64,000 bases of DNA from Thunnus maccoyii (lineage: Eukaryota > Chordata > Actinopteri > Scombriformes > Scombridae), in contig NC_056550.1 in assembly GCF_910596095.1 (NCBI RefSeq), forward strand, positions 27,858,699 to 27,922,698, given 5' to 3'. This document shows positions 1 to 12,215 of this stretch, in pieces (position 1 is the first letter of the stretch; each line of letters begins with the position of its first letter). The notes beneath the pieces were generated by a model. It did not search any database, was not told the DNA's origin, and saw only the letters and a list, made by a program, of their open reading frames with translations. Both the position numbers and the translations under genes were made by a program.

Positions 1-872
1 AATGTGATCTTCAAGAAAACAGTCTACTGCTTTGTTCATCTGAGCGTTCAGGAGTTTCTGGCTGCAGTCTACATGCACCACTGTTTCAACAACAACAACG
101 CTGACTTACTGGAGGACTTCCTGGGAGAAGAGATAAAACTCAGGCAGTCAAAACCAGAGTCTTTCCTTGAGAAGACTTCTTCTAGTTTCAGAAACAATGA
201 CTGTGACCCATCTGATAATAATCATTACCACCCATCCCTGGATAGCACATACATGAGAAAGAAGTACAAAAACAGGAAATCAAAACGAAAGTCTTTCCTC
301 AAGAAGATTACTGCTTTTTTTAGAAGCAATGATAGGCATGATGATGATGCTGATGATAATGATGATAGAACTGATGTTGATGATGACAGACATGATAACC
401 ATTACCCATCCCTGGATGTCTTCCTGATGGGAGCCTTGGAGAAATCTCTAAAAAGCAAAAATGGCCACCTGGACCTGTTTGTTCGCTTCCTTCATGGCCT
501 CTCTCTGGAGTCCAACCAGAGTTTCTTAGGAGGCCTGCTGGGTCTGACAGAAAAAGGTCCAGAAATCATCCAGAGAGTCATTGACAACCTGAAGAAGATG
601 GACATGTACAAAATCTCTCCTGACAGAAGCATCAACATCTTCCACTGTCTGATGGAAATGAATGACCGCTCAGTACATCAGGAGATCCAAGAGTTCCTGA
701 AGTCAGGGAACAGATCAGAGAAAGAACTCTCTGAGATCCAATGCTCAGCTCTAGCCTACATGCTGCAGATGTCAGAGGAGGTTCTGGATGAGTTGGACTT
801 GGAGAAGTACAACACATCAGAGGAGGGAAAACGGAGACTGATCCCAGCTGTGAGGAACTGCAGAAAGGCTCA
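1..872 (+). other. NLR exon: winged-helix/HD2 region after the NACHT domain, partial
   Basis: Open from the first base through 290 codons, ending at donor CA|GTAAGT (872/873). It corresponds to the helical region between the NACHT ATPase and the LRRs. The Walker A and B motifs, FISNA domain and any N-terminal effector domain would lie upstream of the window. Residues about 47-139 form a basic and Asp/His-rich insertion between the QEFLAAVYM helix and the [12 protein letters not shown] helix. It contains a degenerate tandem duplication (143-243 and 273-417), both copies ending HYPSLD-like. Confidence 0.85.
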
Positions 873-3685
873 GTAAGTCCAGATGTTATTAGCATTATAA
901 ATCAGTTATAGATCAGTAGTTTAGTTCTTCAAATATAAATAATATAAAAATCTTATTATTGTTCGAACACTGCTTTACTTGTTATAGCCAAAATAATAAC
1001 TCAGTTACATTTAGTCATAGATGTTCTTGAGCTGTTTCAAATGTTGTGAGTAGAAATCATGTTAGAAAAAATGTAAGTTAATGAACACTGTTATTCTATT
1101 GATTTATAGTAATTATTGGATATTACAGTTTTTTCTTCTATAAATCTTCCTTTGGGTGACAGAGGTGTCATTCAAACCTGGTAAAACAAATAAAGGACCT
1201 TAGAGGTTGTGGCTGAGGTATTATTACAGCAGCATTTTATCACAACCTATATCAGTATTCCACAGTTATCAGTGAATGCAGTAAAGTTATTATTACATTA
1301 GTAGGTTCTTTAAATAATATATAATCAAACAGACAGTTTTTTACCACTAAGATATAAGAGTTTAAAATAAGGTCTGTATCATTTTCCAAAGGTGATTTCT
1401 GAAATCAGAGAGAATTGCCTTCATCATCATGTTTTTCCTAATGGTTTATTAGCCATTTCATAGTGAGCATGGGGGATCAGCAAATCAGCAAACTGATTCA
1501 GTGATGTCAGTTATACAACAGTATCTAAAGTTTTCTAACATTAACCAACATTAGCCTCTGTAAACTACTGGTCATATGAGACAAACCCCCTGAATGTGTT
1601 GAACCGAGCAATGGAGCTATTGGAGATATGGTGAGAAGAGGTGTCTGAATGATGCCTGCATCTTAGTGCAAGCTATTTAAAGGTAGGTGGAACCACCTGA
1701 CATGGATGTTGCAATCACAAGCCAATCAGGATTGCCTTAATGAGATAAATGTTTCTGAGGAATACACAAGGGGCATCATGACACATCGAAACTAATACTT
1801 TGAATGAGAACTGCAAAGTCAGTGGTTCAAAACTGGAGATTGACCTTTGTTGCATGTCATTCCCTGTCTCTCTCTCCTCTTCTTTCCTGTTATCTCTCAA
1901 CTGTCGCTTTCCATTAAAGGAATGAAATGCCCCAGAAAAAAATTTAATTAAAAAAAAAAGATTAGGTGAACCACTGATGTGAAAAGCAAATGTTAATAAA
2001 ATAGGCAATGTAAAACTGTTTTGTCATCAAATGCATGAAGTAAATATAAAGTGTCTTCTTTCATAATAAGATATGTTGTAATATATGTGTCATGGCAGGC
2101 TTTCTCACTGTGGACTCTCAGAGACTCACTGTGAAGTTGTGGCCTCAGCTCTGAAGTCCAATCCCTCCCATCTGAGAGAACTGGATCTGAGTTACAACCC
2201 CCTGTATGATTCAGGAGTGACGCTTTCTGCTGGACTGGAGAGTCCAAGCTGTAGACTGGAGACTCTAAAGTCAGTTCACTGGCTGTCTGTTACTATTGTT
2301 GATACATAACTTGCATCCATGAAGTTAATTTCCTTTTTTCCATATTTTCATTTTTTTTAATGTTCAGAGTTAGGTAGTTTATTTCTATATATTCAAATTA
2401 AATCCTTCACTGAAGTTTCAAATGTTTAGTTCATACATTTTTGGGATTTGCCTGAGCACAAATCTGTAGAATTTAAAATTTTCAGGAATTCAAAATCCAG
2501 TCTTGTTCTTTCTAAAAAGTTACACATATCAAGTTAGTATCTTTGTGTCTCTTCAGTGTTTCCTTGCTGAGCTGCAGTGGAGGGATCATAACTCAAAGTG
2601 GGGATTTTGTATTAAATAGTCTGTAACTTTGAGACAAATAAATCAAGTGGGTGTCTAGCAGACTGTCAAAGCCTCATATTAGCTTCAGCTGAACTTATGA
2701 ACTCATTTCCTACAGTGTAGCTGTGTTAGGAAGAGACCACTTCACAGTTGTATGGGCAGAAGGAATGATTACTGGCACCAATAACATTTTAATTACACAT
2801 ACCTACTAAACTATGAAATACAGGAAAAAGAGGTCATGTAATAAATATTTAAAGGTTTTCAGTCAAACATATCTGATTTCATATTGATCCTTTAATTACA
2901 GACTTGACTGAATTCAGCAGCATTTTATGAATCAGTGTTGACATGAATATGTGTCTGAATGTTGTGGTGATATTTGGATGATATCTGTAGAAGGCTGACA
3001 TTATGATGATCCACAATAACACAATGACAAAGTCACTCTACTCATTTTAGTGAAAAACTCATTGATGAGGACATAGTAATGTTGAACTACACCTTAAAAA
3101 CCTGAACACATCTGATTGGATTATAAATGTATTTAATGTATACATGGATTATAAATGTATTTAATTGATTATAAATGTATCTAATAAATGTATTGACATA
3201 GTTTATTCTTTATTCAGATTGTGTTGGTGCGGTTTGTCAGAGATCAGCTGTGCTTCTCTGGCCTCAGCTCTTAAGTCCAACCCCTCTCATCTGAGAGAGC
3301 TGAATCTGAGTAACAACAAGCTGCCGGATTCTGAAGTGGAACAACTGTGTGATTTTCTGGAGAGTCCATACTGTAGACTGGAGACTCTGAGGTCAGTTCA
3401 CTGACTGTCTGTTACTATTGTTGATGTTTATATTTACCAACTGAACTTAATTTATGTACATACATAACTTGCATCCATGAAGTTAATTTCATTTTTTTCC
3501 ACCTTTTCATTTTTTACTGTTCAAAGTTTAATCTGTAGTTATAAAAGATGACTGATAATGTTTATCATTTTTTAGATCTTCTCAACTAATATCTGTTTAC
3601 TTGATGAAGATCACATTTTTTTGGCTTATGTTAATTTTAATGTGTTTTAGTGAATAATGTCTGATCATTGATATTGATCCTTCAG

Positions 3686-3750
<65 letters not shown>

Positions 3751-6700
3751 GGACACAGAGAGATCAATGCAGGTGTTTAAAGTGTTGTTTATGAATCAGT
3801 GTTGATATGATTATATATCTGAATGTCATGGTGACATTTGGATGATGTCTGTAGAAGGCTGACATTATGATGATCCACAATAAATCACTCTACTCATTTT
3901 AGAGAAAAGTTGATTGATTAGGACATAGTAATGTTGAGCTACACCTTTAAAACCTGAGTACATATGATTGGACTATAACTGGATTTATGTGTCTGGATGT
4001 TTATTTAATAGGATTTGAAATTGAGAGACAATCAACATTGGACAATTGCCTTAAAATGTTGCCATATTCAGATAATCTCATCTTCTACTTATATGACACC
4101 CTCTAACAATAACCTCTCTGTCTTATGAAAGTTTCAAGACCAGCTGGGAAAATGACATAGGTATACAAATACCAGATGACATATGGGAAGAAAGTCTTTC
4201 TTTCTCTCTCTTTCTCTCTTTATTTTATTTTATTTAATTACTTACTACTTTCATTTTTAATCTTATTTTCTCTTTTTGGTTTGTTTGTTCCTGATATTGT
4301 TCCAGGTCTTAAGGTACAATCCTATATTTTTTGTATCATTTGCTCTATATCTGTAAAAATACGTAAATATGATCGTATAATGCTTTCATCTATCTGCTAA
4401 AGCAAGGAATCTCTGTCTATGAGTGAATTTGGTGCAATGTGGACATGCAGCACAATAAATATTAATAAATTTAAACTCTCAATAAACAAGCCATCAGGCA
4501 CACACTCTGCAGCAGTGGGGCAGGGCTTCTAGGCTCTGTGTAATAATCCATTAAATGTATTTAATGGATTATAAATGTATTAACTAAATGTATTTATATA
4601 ATTTATTCTTTATTCAGATTGTGTTCCTGCAATTTGTCAGAGATCAGCTGTACTTCTCTGGCCTCAGCTCTGAAGTCCAACCCCTCCCATCTGGGAGAGC
4701 TGGATTTAAGTAAAAACAAGCTTCAGGATTCAGGAATGAAGCTGCTGTGTGATTTTCTGGAGAGTCCACACTGTAGACTGGAGACTCTGAGGTCAGACAC
4801 CATTTTTTGCTTCTGTTAATATGATTTGAAAGTTGTGGTGACACTAAACTGCAGACATAAAGTTGATATTATGCTGATCCACACTGAGTATCTTCATGGT
4901 AAGTCTATTTTCTTCTTTGGTGGTTTAGTACATTGACTGTGTCAGAGCAATATTGAGCTGCACATTTAAACCTTAATCTAACTAGAAAAATCCTACATTG
5001 GATAATTCACTCTGAACCTCTGACACTTTTGGTCTTCACATTAAATTTCAACTTCATGTTGGATTTCATTCTTTAAATTTAAACCAAATAACTCAATCAG
5101 ACAGCAACAAATATAGCAGGTAATGAAAGTCCATGTGTTGCTTTATGGGATTTCATTCATGTTTCATGTGATGCAGGTCTCTTATTATTCTTGCTTAACT
5201 GTTTTGCACTTGTAGGCCTAAAAAATATAGATGTGACATGTTTTAGTCTTTTTGCAGTTTTACTTGTGTTTGACTGCACCTTCTTCAGCTCTGAACAGAT
5301 GGAAGAAATGTTGAATGATTTCAAGCATGAACTTTGCCTTCTAAAGTGACACCATTTATTCTTTATTAAGATTGAGTGACTGCAGTTTGTCAGAGATCAG
5401 CTGTGCTTCTCTGGTCTCAGCTCTGAAATCCAACCCCTCCCATCTGATAAAGCTGGATCTGACAGACAACAAGCTGCAGGATTCAGACGTGAAGCAACTG
5501 TGTGAACTTAAGGAGAATCAACACTGTACGCTGGAGACTCTGGGGTCAGTTCACTGACTGTCTGTTACTATTGTTGATATAAATATTTAACAACTGAACC
5601 TAATTTATTTACATTAATAACTTACTTCTATGAAGCAAGTACTTCATTTTTTACTGTACAAAGTTTAGTCTGCAGTTATAAATGACTGATTCATAAAGAA
5701 ACTGTAGAAAATCAGCTGTGCAGTTGTTAAAGTAAATTAAGTTTACTTGCTGAAGGAGAAATAAAATATTCTTTAATGTGTTGTAATGTTTGATCATTGA
5801 TATTGATCCTTCAGAACACACACACAAACAGAGGGACACAGAGATCAATATTGATCCTTCAGAACACACACTCACACACACACTCACACACACACACAGA
5901 CGAACACAGAGAGATCAATGCAGGTGTTTAAAAGTATTTTTTATGAATCAGTGTTAACATGAATGTGTCTGAATGTTGTGGTGACATTTGGATGATGTCT
6001 GTAGAAGCAGTGTTTCCCGAAGGTTGACAGCTTTGGGGCAGCAGGGTGGGGGTTCCTATGGTGGGTCCTATGGGGGGGGGGTCATATGAAAAACTCAACA
6101 CACTCATCAGCCAGACATTTCTCCATTCATTCTCTGTTAAATTGCTGGCCTAGTCAGGTTAGGCTAACGTGTTTAACTTTTCTGCAACTACGCATGCTCA
6201 TTTACACACACACATACACGCACTGCCTTATTCCTTAATGGAGCTACGCTATTCTTGTACCTTTCACGTAGATGTCCTTTGAAGAATGGAGAGTGGGAGG
6301 ATGATTCAAAACAATTCCCCAATAACATAGGGTGTTATTGTGCTCGCACAGTATGTGAGTGAAAATCATTGGTAGCCCATTGATATTAATGATCGTGTGA
6401 AATTTTAGCAGCAGCACTCATAATTTTGGGATAGCATTCATGTTTTTTTAAATCTGCATAAGGATGAAGCCCCTGCAAGTGATGCAAGTCTTTTATTATT
6501 GTTGCTCAACTGTTTTGCACATGTAGGCCTAAAAATGATAGATCTGTCATGTTTTAGTCTTTTTGCATTTTTACTGGTGTTTGCCTGCATAATATGAGTA
6601 TGTATAGATGGAGTCACTGGTGGAGCTGCAGAGTTTAAGATGTGAAGTCACTACATCTTTATTGAAATAGCACCATATTGTCATTAATAATAATGAGAGC

Positions 6701-7351
6701 TCTTTTTCACTCTTTGTATTTGAGTTTTTAACTTGCATTTTTTAAACTTCTACATTCTAAACCTTCTTCAGCTCTGAACAGATTATTAAACATTGAAAGA
6801 TTTCAAACGTGAACTTTGTCTTCTAAAGTGACATTTTTTATTCAGATTGAGTGACTGCAGTTTGTCAGAGATCAGCTGTGCTTCTCTGGTCTCAGCTCTG
6901 AAGTCCAACCCCTCCCATCTGACAGATCTGGATCTGAATAACAACAAGCTGCAGGATTCTGATGTGGAACAGCTGTGTGATTTTCTGGAGAGTCCACACT
7001 GTAGACTGAGGACTCTGAGGTCAGTTCACTGACTGTCTGTTACTATTGTTGATCTTAATGCTAAGCACATTTTTTTCTCCATATTTTCATTTTTTTTTTA
7101 CTGTACAAAGTTTAGTCTGTAGTTATAAAAGATGACTGATTTTTGAACAAACTGTAGAAAATGTCCACTGTTAGTTGTTAAAGTAAATTAACGTTTATAT
7201 TTTTGGTAAAGAATCATCTGTATACAGAAGATCCTCTCAAATAATATCTGTTTTAAATTGATCAAGTTTACCTGATGCGGGAGAGATATTTCTTTATTGT
7301 ATTCTTTAATGTGTTTTAGTGAATGTCTGAACACTGATATTGATCCTTCAG

Positions 7352-7403
<52 letters not shown>

Positions 7404-10298
7404 CACAGGGAGATCAATGCAGGTATGTTTAAAGCATTTTTTATGAATCAGTGTTGACATGATTATATGTCTGAATGTCATGGTGACATTTGGATGATGT
7501 CTGTAGAAGGCTGACATTATGATGATCCACAATAAATCACTCTACTCATTTTAGAGAAAAGTTGATTGATTAGGACATAGTAATGTTGAGCTACACCTTT
7601 AAAACCTGAATACAAATGATTGGACTATAACTGGATTTTTATCTACATAATTTATTCTTAATTCAGATTGGAGCGCTGCGGTTTGTCACAGATCAGCTGT
7701 ACTTCTCTGGTCTCAGCTCTGAAGTCCAATCCTTCCCATCTGTTAGATCTGGATCTGAGTGGAAACAAGCTGCAGGATTCAGATGTGAAGCAACTGTGTG
7801 ATTTTCTGGAGAGTCCACACTGTAGACTGGAGTATCTGAGGTCAGTTCACTGACTGTCTGTTACTATTGTTGATCTTAATGTTTAACAACTGAACCTAAA
7901 TTATGTACATACATAACTTACATCCATGAAGTTAATTTCCTTTTTTCCATATTTATTTTTTTATTGTACAAAGTTTAGTCTGTAATTATAAAAGATTACT
8001 GATTCTTACAGAAACTGTAGAAAATATATGTTGTTAGTTGTTAAAGTAAATTATTGTTTATCGTTTTTGGTAAAGAGTCACATCTGTATACAGAAGATCC
8101 TCTCAACTAATATCTATTTTAAATTGATAAAGTTTACTTGATGAAGGAGAAATATTTCTTTATTATATTCTTTAATGTGTTTTAATGAATAATGTCTGAT
8201 CAGTGATATTGATCCTTCAGAACACACACACACATACACAGACGAACACAGAGAGATCAATGCAGGTGTTTAAAGTATTTTTTATGAATCAGTGTTGACA
8301 TGAATATGTGTCTGAATGTTGTGGTGACATTTGGATGATGTCTGTAGAAGGCTGACATTATGATGATCCACAATAACACAATGACAAAGTCACTCTACTC
8401 ATTTTAGTGAAAAGCTCATTGATTAGGACATAGTAATGTTGAACTACACATTTAAAACCTGAACAAATCTGATTGGACTATAAATTGATTTTTATCTACA
8501 TCATTTATTCTTTATTCAGATTGTGGGACTGCAGTTTGTCAGAGATCAGCTGTGCTTCTCTGGTCTCAGCTCTGAAGTCCAACCCCTCCCATCTGAGAGA
8601 GCTGAATCTTAGTGACAACAAGCTGCAGGATTCAGACGTGAAGCTGCTGTGTGATTTTCTGGAGATTCCACACTGTAGACTTAAGTATTTGGGGTCAGAC
8701 ACCATTTTTTATTTCTGTGCTCAGATTAATATGATGTTAAGGTTGTGGTGACACTAAACTGCAGACATAAAGCTGATATTATGCTGATCCACACTGAGTA
8801 TCTTAAGAGTGAAGTCTATTTTCTTCTTCAGTGTGTCAGAGCAATGTTGAGCTGCATTTACAACCTTCATATAGCAAGAAAAATCCTACACTGGATAATT
8901 CACTCTGAACCTCTTAAACACTGTTTTTTGTCGTTTATATATGACAATTTTTAACCTGCATCCTGTTAGGTTCGAGTCTTTGGAGTTTCCATCTTCTAAA
9001 CTTTAGGGCTGGACACAAAAACAGATTTTTTAAAATCACAATTCTTATTTGAATGATCAATAATCGATTCTTGAAATCCAGAGATTGATCTTTGCTTTTT
9101 GCCTTTACTCAGGAAACATATACATGTGCACTGCGTTGTGTGTATGCAGTGGTTAATTGTTGTAAATGGTTCAGTTAGAGCAGCATGATGTGTAAAATGT
9201 CAACTTTGTGGAAATTGAATTATTTCAATGTGCAGAAAAATCTTATTTTAATTTTAAAAGTAACGTAGATGCTAGCTGCTATATTAACTGACTTGAGTCA
9301 CCACAGTCCTGTAAACCGTGATGTGAATAGATTCAGTCTGTGGACCCGCCGTAGTTTACGGAACTCAGGATGGTCAGCTGACTCTGGCTGTCTCATAGGG
9401 GATCTAGAGATCACATCTACAAGAGGAACAGACTGAAAAAAGACTCCACACACTCGGTTTGTGTTTGTTTACGAGGTATTATCTCTGACTATGAGATGTG
9501 AAAACAGCCAACTGTCTGCAGGCATCAGACTGATGTCGACACAAATACAAACAGTGCAGATTAACTAATGAGTAGACTTTCAGTTTCTGCTGTCTGTGCT
9601 CAAAGTGACGAAGTTGAAACAGCAGGTAGTGGCAGTCCATGTATTGCTTCATGGGATAGCATTCATGTTTTTTTTTAAATCTGCATAAGGATGAAGCCCC
9701 TACAAGTGATGCAAGTCTTTTATTATTGTTGCTCAACTGTTTTGCACATGTAGGCCTAAAAATGATAGATCTGTCATGTTTTAGTCTTTTTGCATTTTTA
9801 CTGGTGTTTGCCTGCATAATATGAGTAAGTATAGATGGAGTCACTGGTGGAGCTGCAGAGTTTAAGATGTGAAGTCACTACATCTTTATTGAAATAGCAC
9901 CATATTGTCATTAATAATAATGAGAGCTCTTTTTCACTCTTTGTATTTGAGTTTTTAACTTGCATTTTTTAAACTTCTACATTCTAAACCTTCTTCAGCT
10001 CTGAACAGATTATTAAACATTGAAAGATTTCAAACGTGAACTTTGTCTTCTAAAGTGACATTTTTTATTCAGATTGTGGTGCTGCAGCTTGTCAGAGATC
10101 AGCTGTGCTTCTCTGGCCTCAGCTCTGAAGTCCAACCCCTCCCATCTGATAGTGTTGGATCTGAGCTACAACAACTTGCAAGATTCAGATGTGAAGCTGC
10201 TGTCTGATCTTAAGGAGAGTCCACACTGTAGACTGGAGACTCTGAGGTCAGTTGCGAGTTGGAGTCAGTCTGTGCTGGTTTCAGTACTATTGTGTTAA
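1..10298 (+). CDS. NLRC3-like NLR-C receptor gene, 3' part (5' end outside window)
   Basis: A cytosolic pattern-recognition receptor of the fish-expanded NLR-C family, cut by the left window edge. Exons: 1-872 (end of the large NACHT-type exon), 2099-2269, 3218-3391, 4618-4791, 5371-5544, 6846-7019, 7667-7840, 8520-8693 and 10073-10298 (terminal). The first exon carries family phrases such as [46 protein letters not shown] and [18 protein letters not shown]. Each later exon encodes about 58 residues of RNase-inhibitor-type leucine-rich repeat (pattern [26 protein letters not shown]). All junctions are in the same phase, so exons can be gained or lost without frameshift. No stop interrupts the model. 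The last exon reads past the usual donor to a stop at 10298, with AATAAA at 10525. No B30.2 exon was seen. It may be a working gene or one of many near-copies. Confidence 0.85.
1841..1965 (+). repeat. 3' tail of a fish tRNA-derived SINE
   Basis: TTGCATGTCATTCCCTGTCT followed by a CT-rich tract, CTTTCCATTAAAGG and an A-rich tail. This resembles the conserved 3' segment of common percomorph tRNA-SINEs. No tRNA-like head is visible, so it is truncated. Confidence 0.5.
2099..2269 (+). other. LRR exon 2 of the NLR gene
   Basis: 171 nt, one codon shorter than the others. Acceptor GGCAG| at 2098, donor |GTCAGT at 2270. It reads [20 protein letters not shown], the more divergent first LRR exon typical of NLR-C genes. 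It is followed by the class A intron start (GTCAGTTCACTGGCTGTCTG). Confidence 0.8.
3218..3391 (+). other. LRR exon 3 of the NLR gene
   Basis: 174 nt, acceptor TATTCAG|, donor GAG|GTCAG. Begins [20 protein letters not shown]. Preceded by the class X intron end and followed by the class A intron start. Confidence 0.8.
3686..3747. repeat. (CA)n microsatellite in NLR intron 3
   Basis: About 31 CA units after the shared phrase GATATTGATCCTTCAGAA. The same intronic position carries shorter CA tracts at 5815-5898, 7352-7400 and 8221-8238, so the microsatellite was copied with the LRR modules. Confidence 0.95.
4020..4210 (+). mobile_element. L1-type LINE ORF2 fragment in NLR intron 3
   Basis: Near 4138-4206 the + strand reads [20 protein letters not shown], matching the pattern W-E-x-D-L-G-I-x-I-x-D-x-x-W-E in the C-terminal part of L1 ORF2. 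Frameshifts occur upstream. Truncated relic. Confidence 0.6.
4618..4791 (+). other. LRR exon 4 of the NLR gene
   Basis: 174 nt, acceptor TATTCAG|, donor GAG|GTCAG. Reads [20 protein letters not shown]. Followed by a class B intron start (GTCAGACACCATTTTTTGC), which is shared only with exon 8. Confidence 0.8.
5371..5544 (+). other. LRR exon 5 of the NLR gene
   Basis: 174 nt. The acceptor is TTATTAAG|, where the other class Y and X exons have TATTCAG. Reads [20 protein letters not shown]. Preceded by class Y intron end, followed by class A intron start. Confidence 0.8.
6008..6428. mobile_element. hAT-like element fragment (CAGTGTTTCCC end)
   Basis: Starts with CAGTGTTTCCCGAAGG, a hAT-style terminus, at a point where the paralogous class X intron sequence breaks off. 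Ends where class Y intron sequence resumes (GATAGCATTCATG). A related copy lies at 36770-37265, sharing CACGTAGATGTCCTTTGAAG with one mismatch. No transposase ORF. Confidence 0.5.
6846..7019 (+). other. LRR exon 6 of the NLR gene
   Basis: 174 nt, TTCAG| acceptor, GAG|GTCAG donor. Its upstream 415 bp are nearly identical to those before exon 9. Class Y end, class A start. Confidence 0.8.
7352..7400. repeat. (CA)n microsatellite in NLR intron 7
   Basis: About 24 CA units after TTGATCCTTCAGAA, the paralogous position to 3686-3747. Confidence 0.95.
7667..7840 (+). other. LRR exon 7 of the NLR gene
   Basis: 174 nt. Reads [20 protein letters not shown]. Class X intron end, class A intron start, matching exon 3. 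Confidence 0.8.
8520..8693 (+). other. LRR exon 8 of the NLR gene
   Basis: 174 nt. Reads [20 protein letters not shown]. Class X intron end, class B intron start, matching exon 4. The donor context is TGGG|GTCAG. Confidence 0.8.
10073..10298 (+). other. LRR exon 9 and probable terminal exon of the NLR gene
   Basis: The LRR part is 10073-10246. A GTCAG donor-like site remains at 10247 but the sequence after it diverges from the class A and B introns. Reading through adds 16 codons (ending SVLVSVLLC) before a TAA at 10296-10298. No further LRR or B30.2 exon follows, and a poly(A) signal lies 230 bp on, so I treat it as the last exon. Confidence 0.6.
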
Positions 10299-10524
10299 AC
10301 ACAGTATCAAAGCAAAGATCCAGTATTTTGGTGAACCTCCAATCTTCTCAGTGGCTGCTTTCCTCAATGAAGTTGTGAGGGGAGAATGGTGACAGGCTAC
10401 AGGATTGGACAGAGAGAGAGAGACAGAGAGAGAAAACAGTCAGCCCATCAGATCAGCCAGAAGCTTGTTGTGATCATGTGTTTGAGTTGATGTGAAGACG
10501 ACTGTTGTGTTCCTGTCTGCAAGA

Positions 10525-10530
10525 AATAAA
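10525..10530 (+). terminator. Poly(A) signal for the NLR gene
   Basis: AATAAA in CAAGAAATAAAGCTGC, about 230 bp after the predicted stop, on the gene strand. Confidence 0.5.
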
Positions 10531-11839
10531 GCTGCATTACAGCTGACAGCCTTACAAGATGTATAGAGACAGTGGTCCTCATCATCAAACTGTCGTACCA
10601 TCAAATCTGATCTGACAGCATTTGTTTTCTCATTTTAACACTAAAGAATTGATCAGTTCATCTTTGTCTCTTTGTCAGAGATCAGTCTGACTGAAGCCTG
10701 CAAATCACTATGAACCATCATTACATTTAGTAGCCATGTGGTCTTTATACAGGCCAGAACCTCTGCTGAAGTCCAGGCATCACAGATCTTCAAATCCCAG
10801 AGATTTTGTAGCTTTTAAACTTTGATAACAGTTGACATTTATCAACAGTAAATCCATCAGTAAACTGATGAGTCTGTGTTTCTGCGGTAATGATGTGTTC
10901 ATGACTCTCAGCAATTTACTTCCTCTGTGTACTTCAGTGAAATCTGCAGAGTAAACAGACTTGATACCAAAAGTCTCTGCAGGTCTACGAGCTTGGAGCT
11001 CAGTGTGTTCACTCCAACACATAAACATGAGAGCTGAAAGGAAACTAGCTATGCTAGTATAAAGCAGCACATCCAGTATAAAGCTATGCTTCTTAGTAAA
11101 CACTGATTTATGACCTCTGTTGTTTCTTCTTCTCTCATCAGATGGTGATGATCTCTGTAAGAGTGTGGGTGAACATCCAGGATTGTGTGTTGAGAGAGGA
11201 TCAGCTGTATCCTGATCCACCTGGACTGGATTCTGGATCTGGATTTTGTCATCTTCACTCAAGTCTCTTAACTGACTATAAACTGAACAGTTAAATCAGG
11301 ATTTTGTTGAAATCAGCACTTTACAGATTAGTTATACAAATTTTCCATCTTATCTTAAAAGATGAAAAAAAAAAAGGTGTTATAAGTCAGACTTTGACCC
11401 TGGGCCTATATTTATCAAGTGTCTCAGAATCGCACTGAGAGTTAAGAGGACTAAAACTAATTTATGAAGCAGAAGAGAATTTACTCTGAATGTTAGCAGG
11501 GGAGGGATGACTCCTGGGAGAGAGTGAGATGATGTTGTTTTACCACAGTGAGAGCAGCAAAATAGAAATAATGATGATGTCTTATCGTTTCCTCACCATC
11601 TCAGCGGGAAATATTAAACAGTGGTAATTATGTGTATAGGCAGGTAACCAGGCAGGTAACTTACCAAGGTTATGTAACAAAACTATGATGCCAAAATTCA
11701 TTATAAGATGATATTCACAAACTGTAAAGAAAGCCCAGTCCTATTTTCACCATTAAAACATATTAAAATAACATATATTAAACTAGCACAGAACCCTGGT
11801 GCTTTTCAGACTTTGATCTAAAACCAGGAAAAGGGATCA

Positions 11840-11965
11840 TATTACTCCATTTCTATCATCACTTCACTGGTTACGTTTGTTTTAGGATTGATTTGAAAGA
11901 TTTGATTGATTACTTTTAAAGGCTCTTCGTGGCTCCAGATTAAATTTCAGAGTTGCTCTGTGTGT
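11840..11965 (+). mobile_element. LINE 3' fragment (L2/CR1-type RT tail)
   Basis: Degenerate match to the LHWLPVRFRIDFKILLLTFKAL signature seen at ORF ends of fish L2-like LINEs: CACTGGTTACG, then GGATTGATTTGAAAGATTTG, then AAGGCTCTTCGTGG. Short and frameshifted. Confidence 0.5.
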
Positions 11966-12215
11966 AAATATTAAAGGTATAGGTATCTAGCTTTTATATG
12001 CAAAAACATGATGTCAAAATTAATAGTTTATATCTCATAACGATATTTAACAAGTCATTTGCATTAAGCTGTAAGTAAACACTGGTAAGCCAATCTGGTG
12101 GCTTTAACAATAACTATTTAATTTAAAGTTGTAGATGAGATAATTTGATTCAACTGCGTAATCCAGCCCTATCCAATCACATCCATTACATCTTGTTTTC
12201 AACATTAGTGCAGTA

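Noticed and set aside
3686-3747. CRISPR-like or regulatory repeat array
   Set aside because: It is a plain (CA)n microsatellite, and the sequence is a vertebrate genome.
10780-11262. 160-codon open frame on the - strand with a hydrophobic segment (LYTSIASFLSALMFMCW)
   Set aside because: It starts at TTG with an in-frame stop shortly upstream, no good promoter or splice context, and matches no family I know. It lies in repeat-rich spacer. A transcript would be needed.
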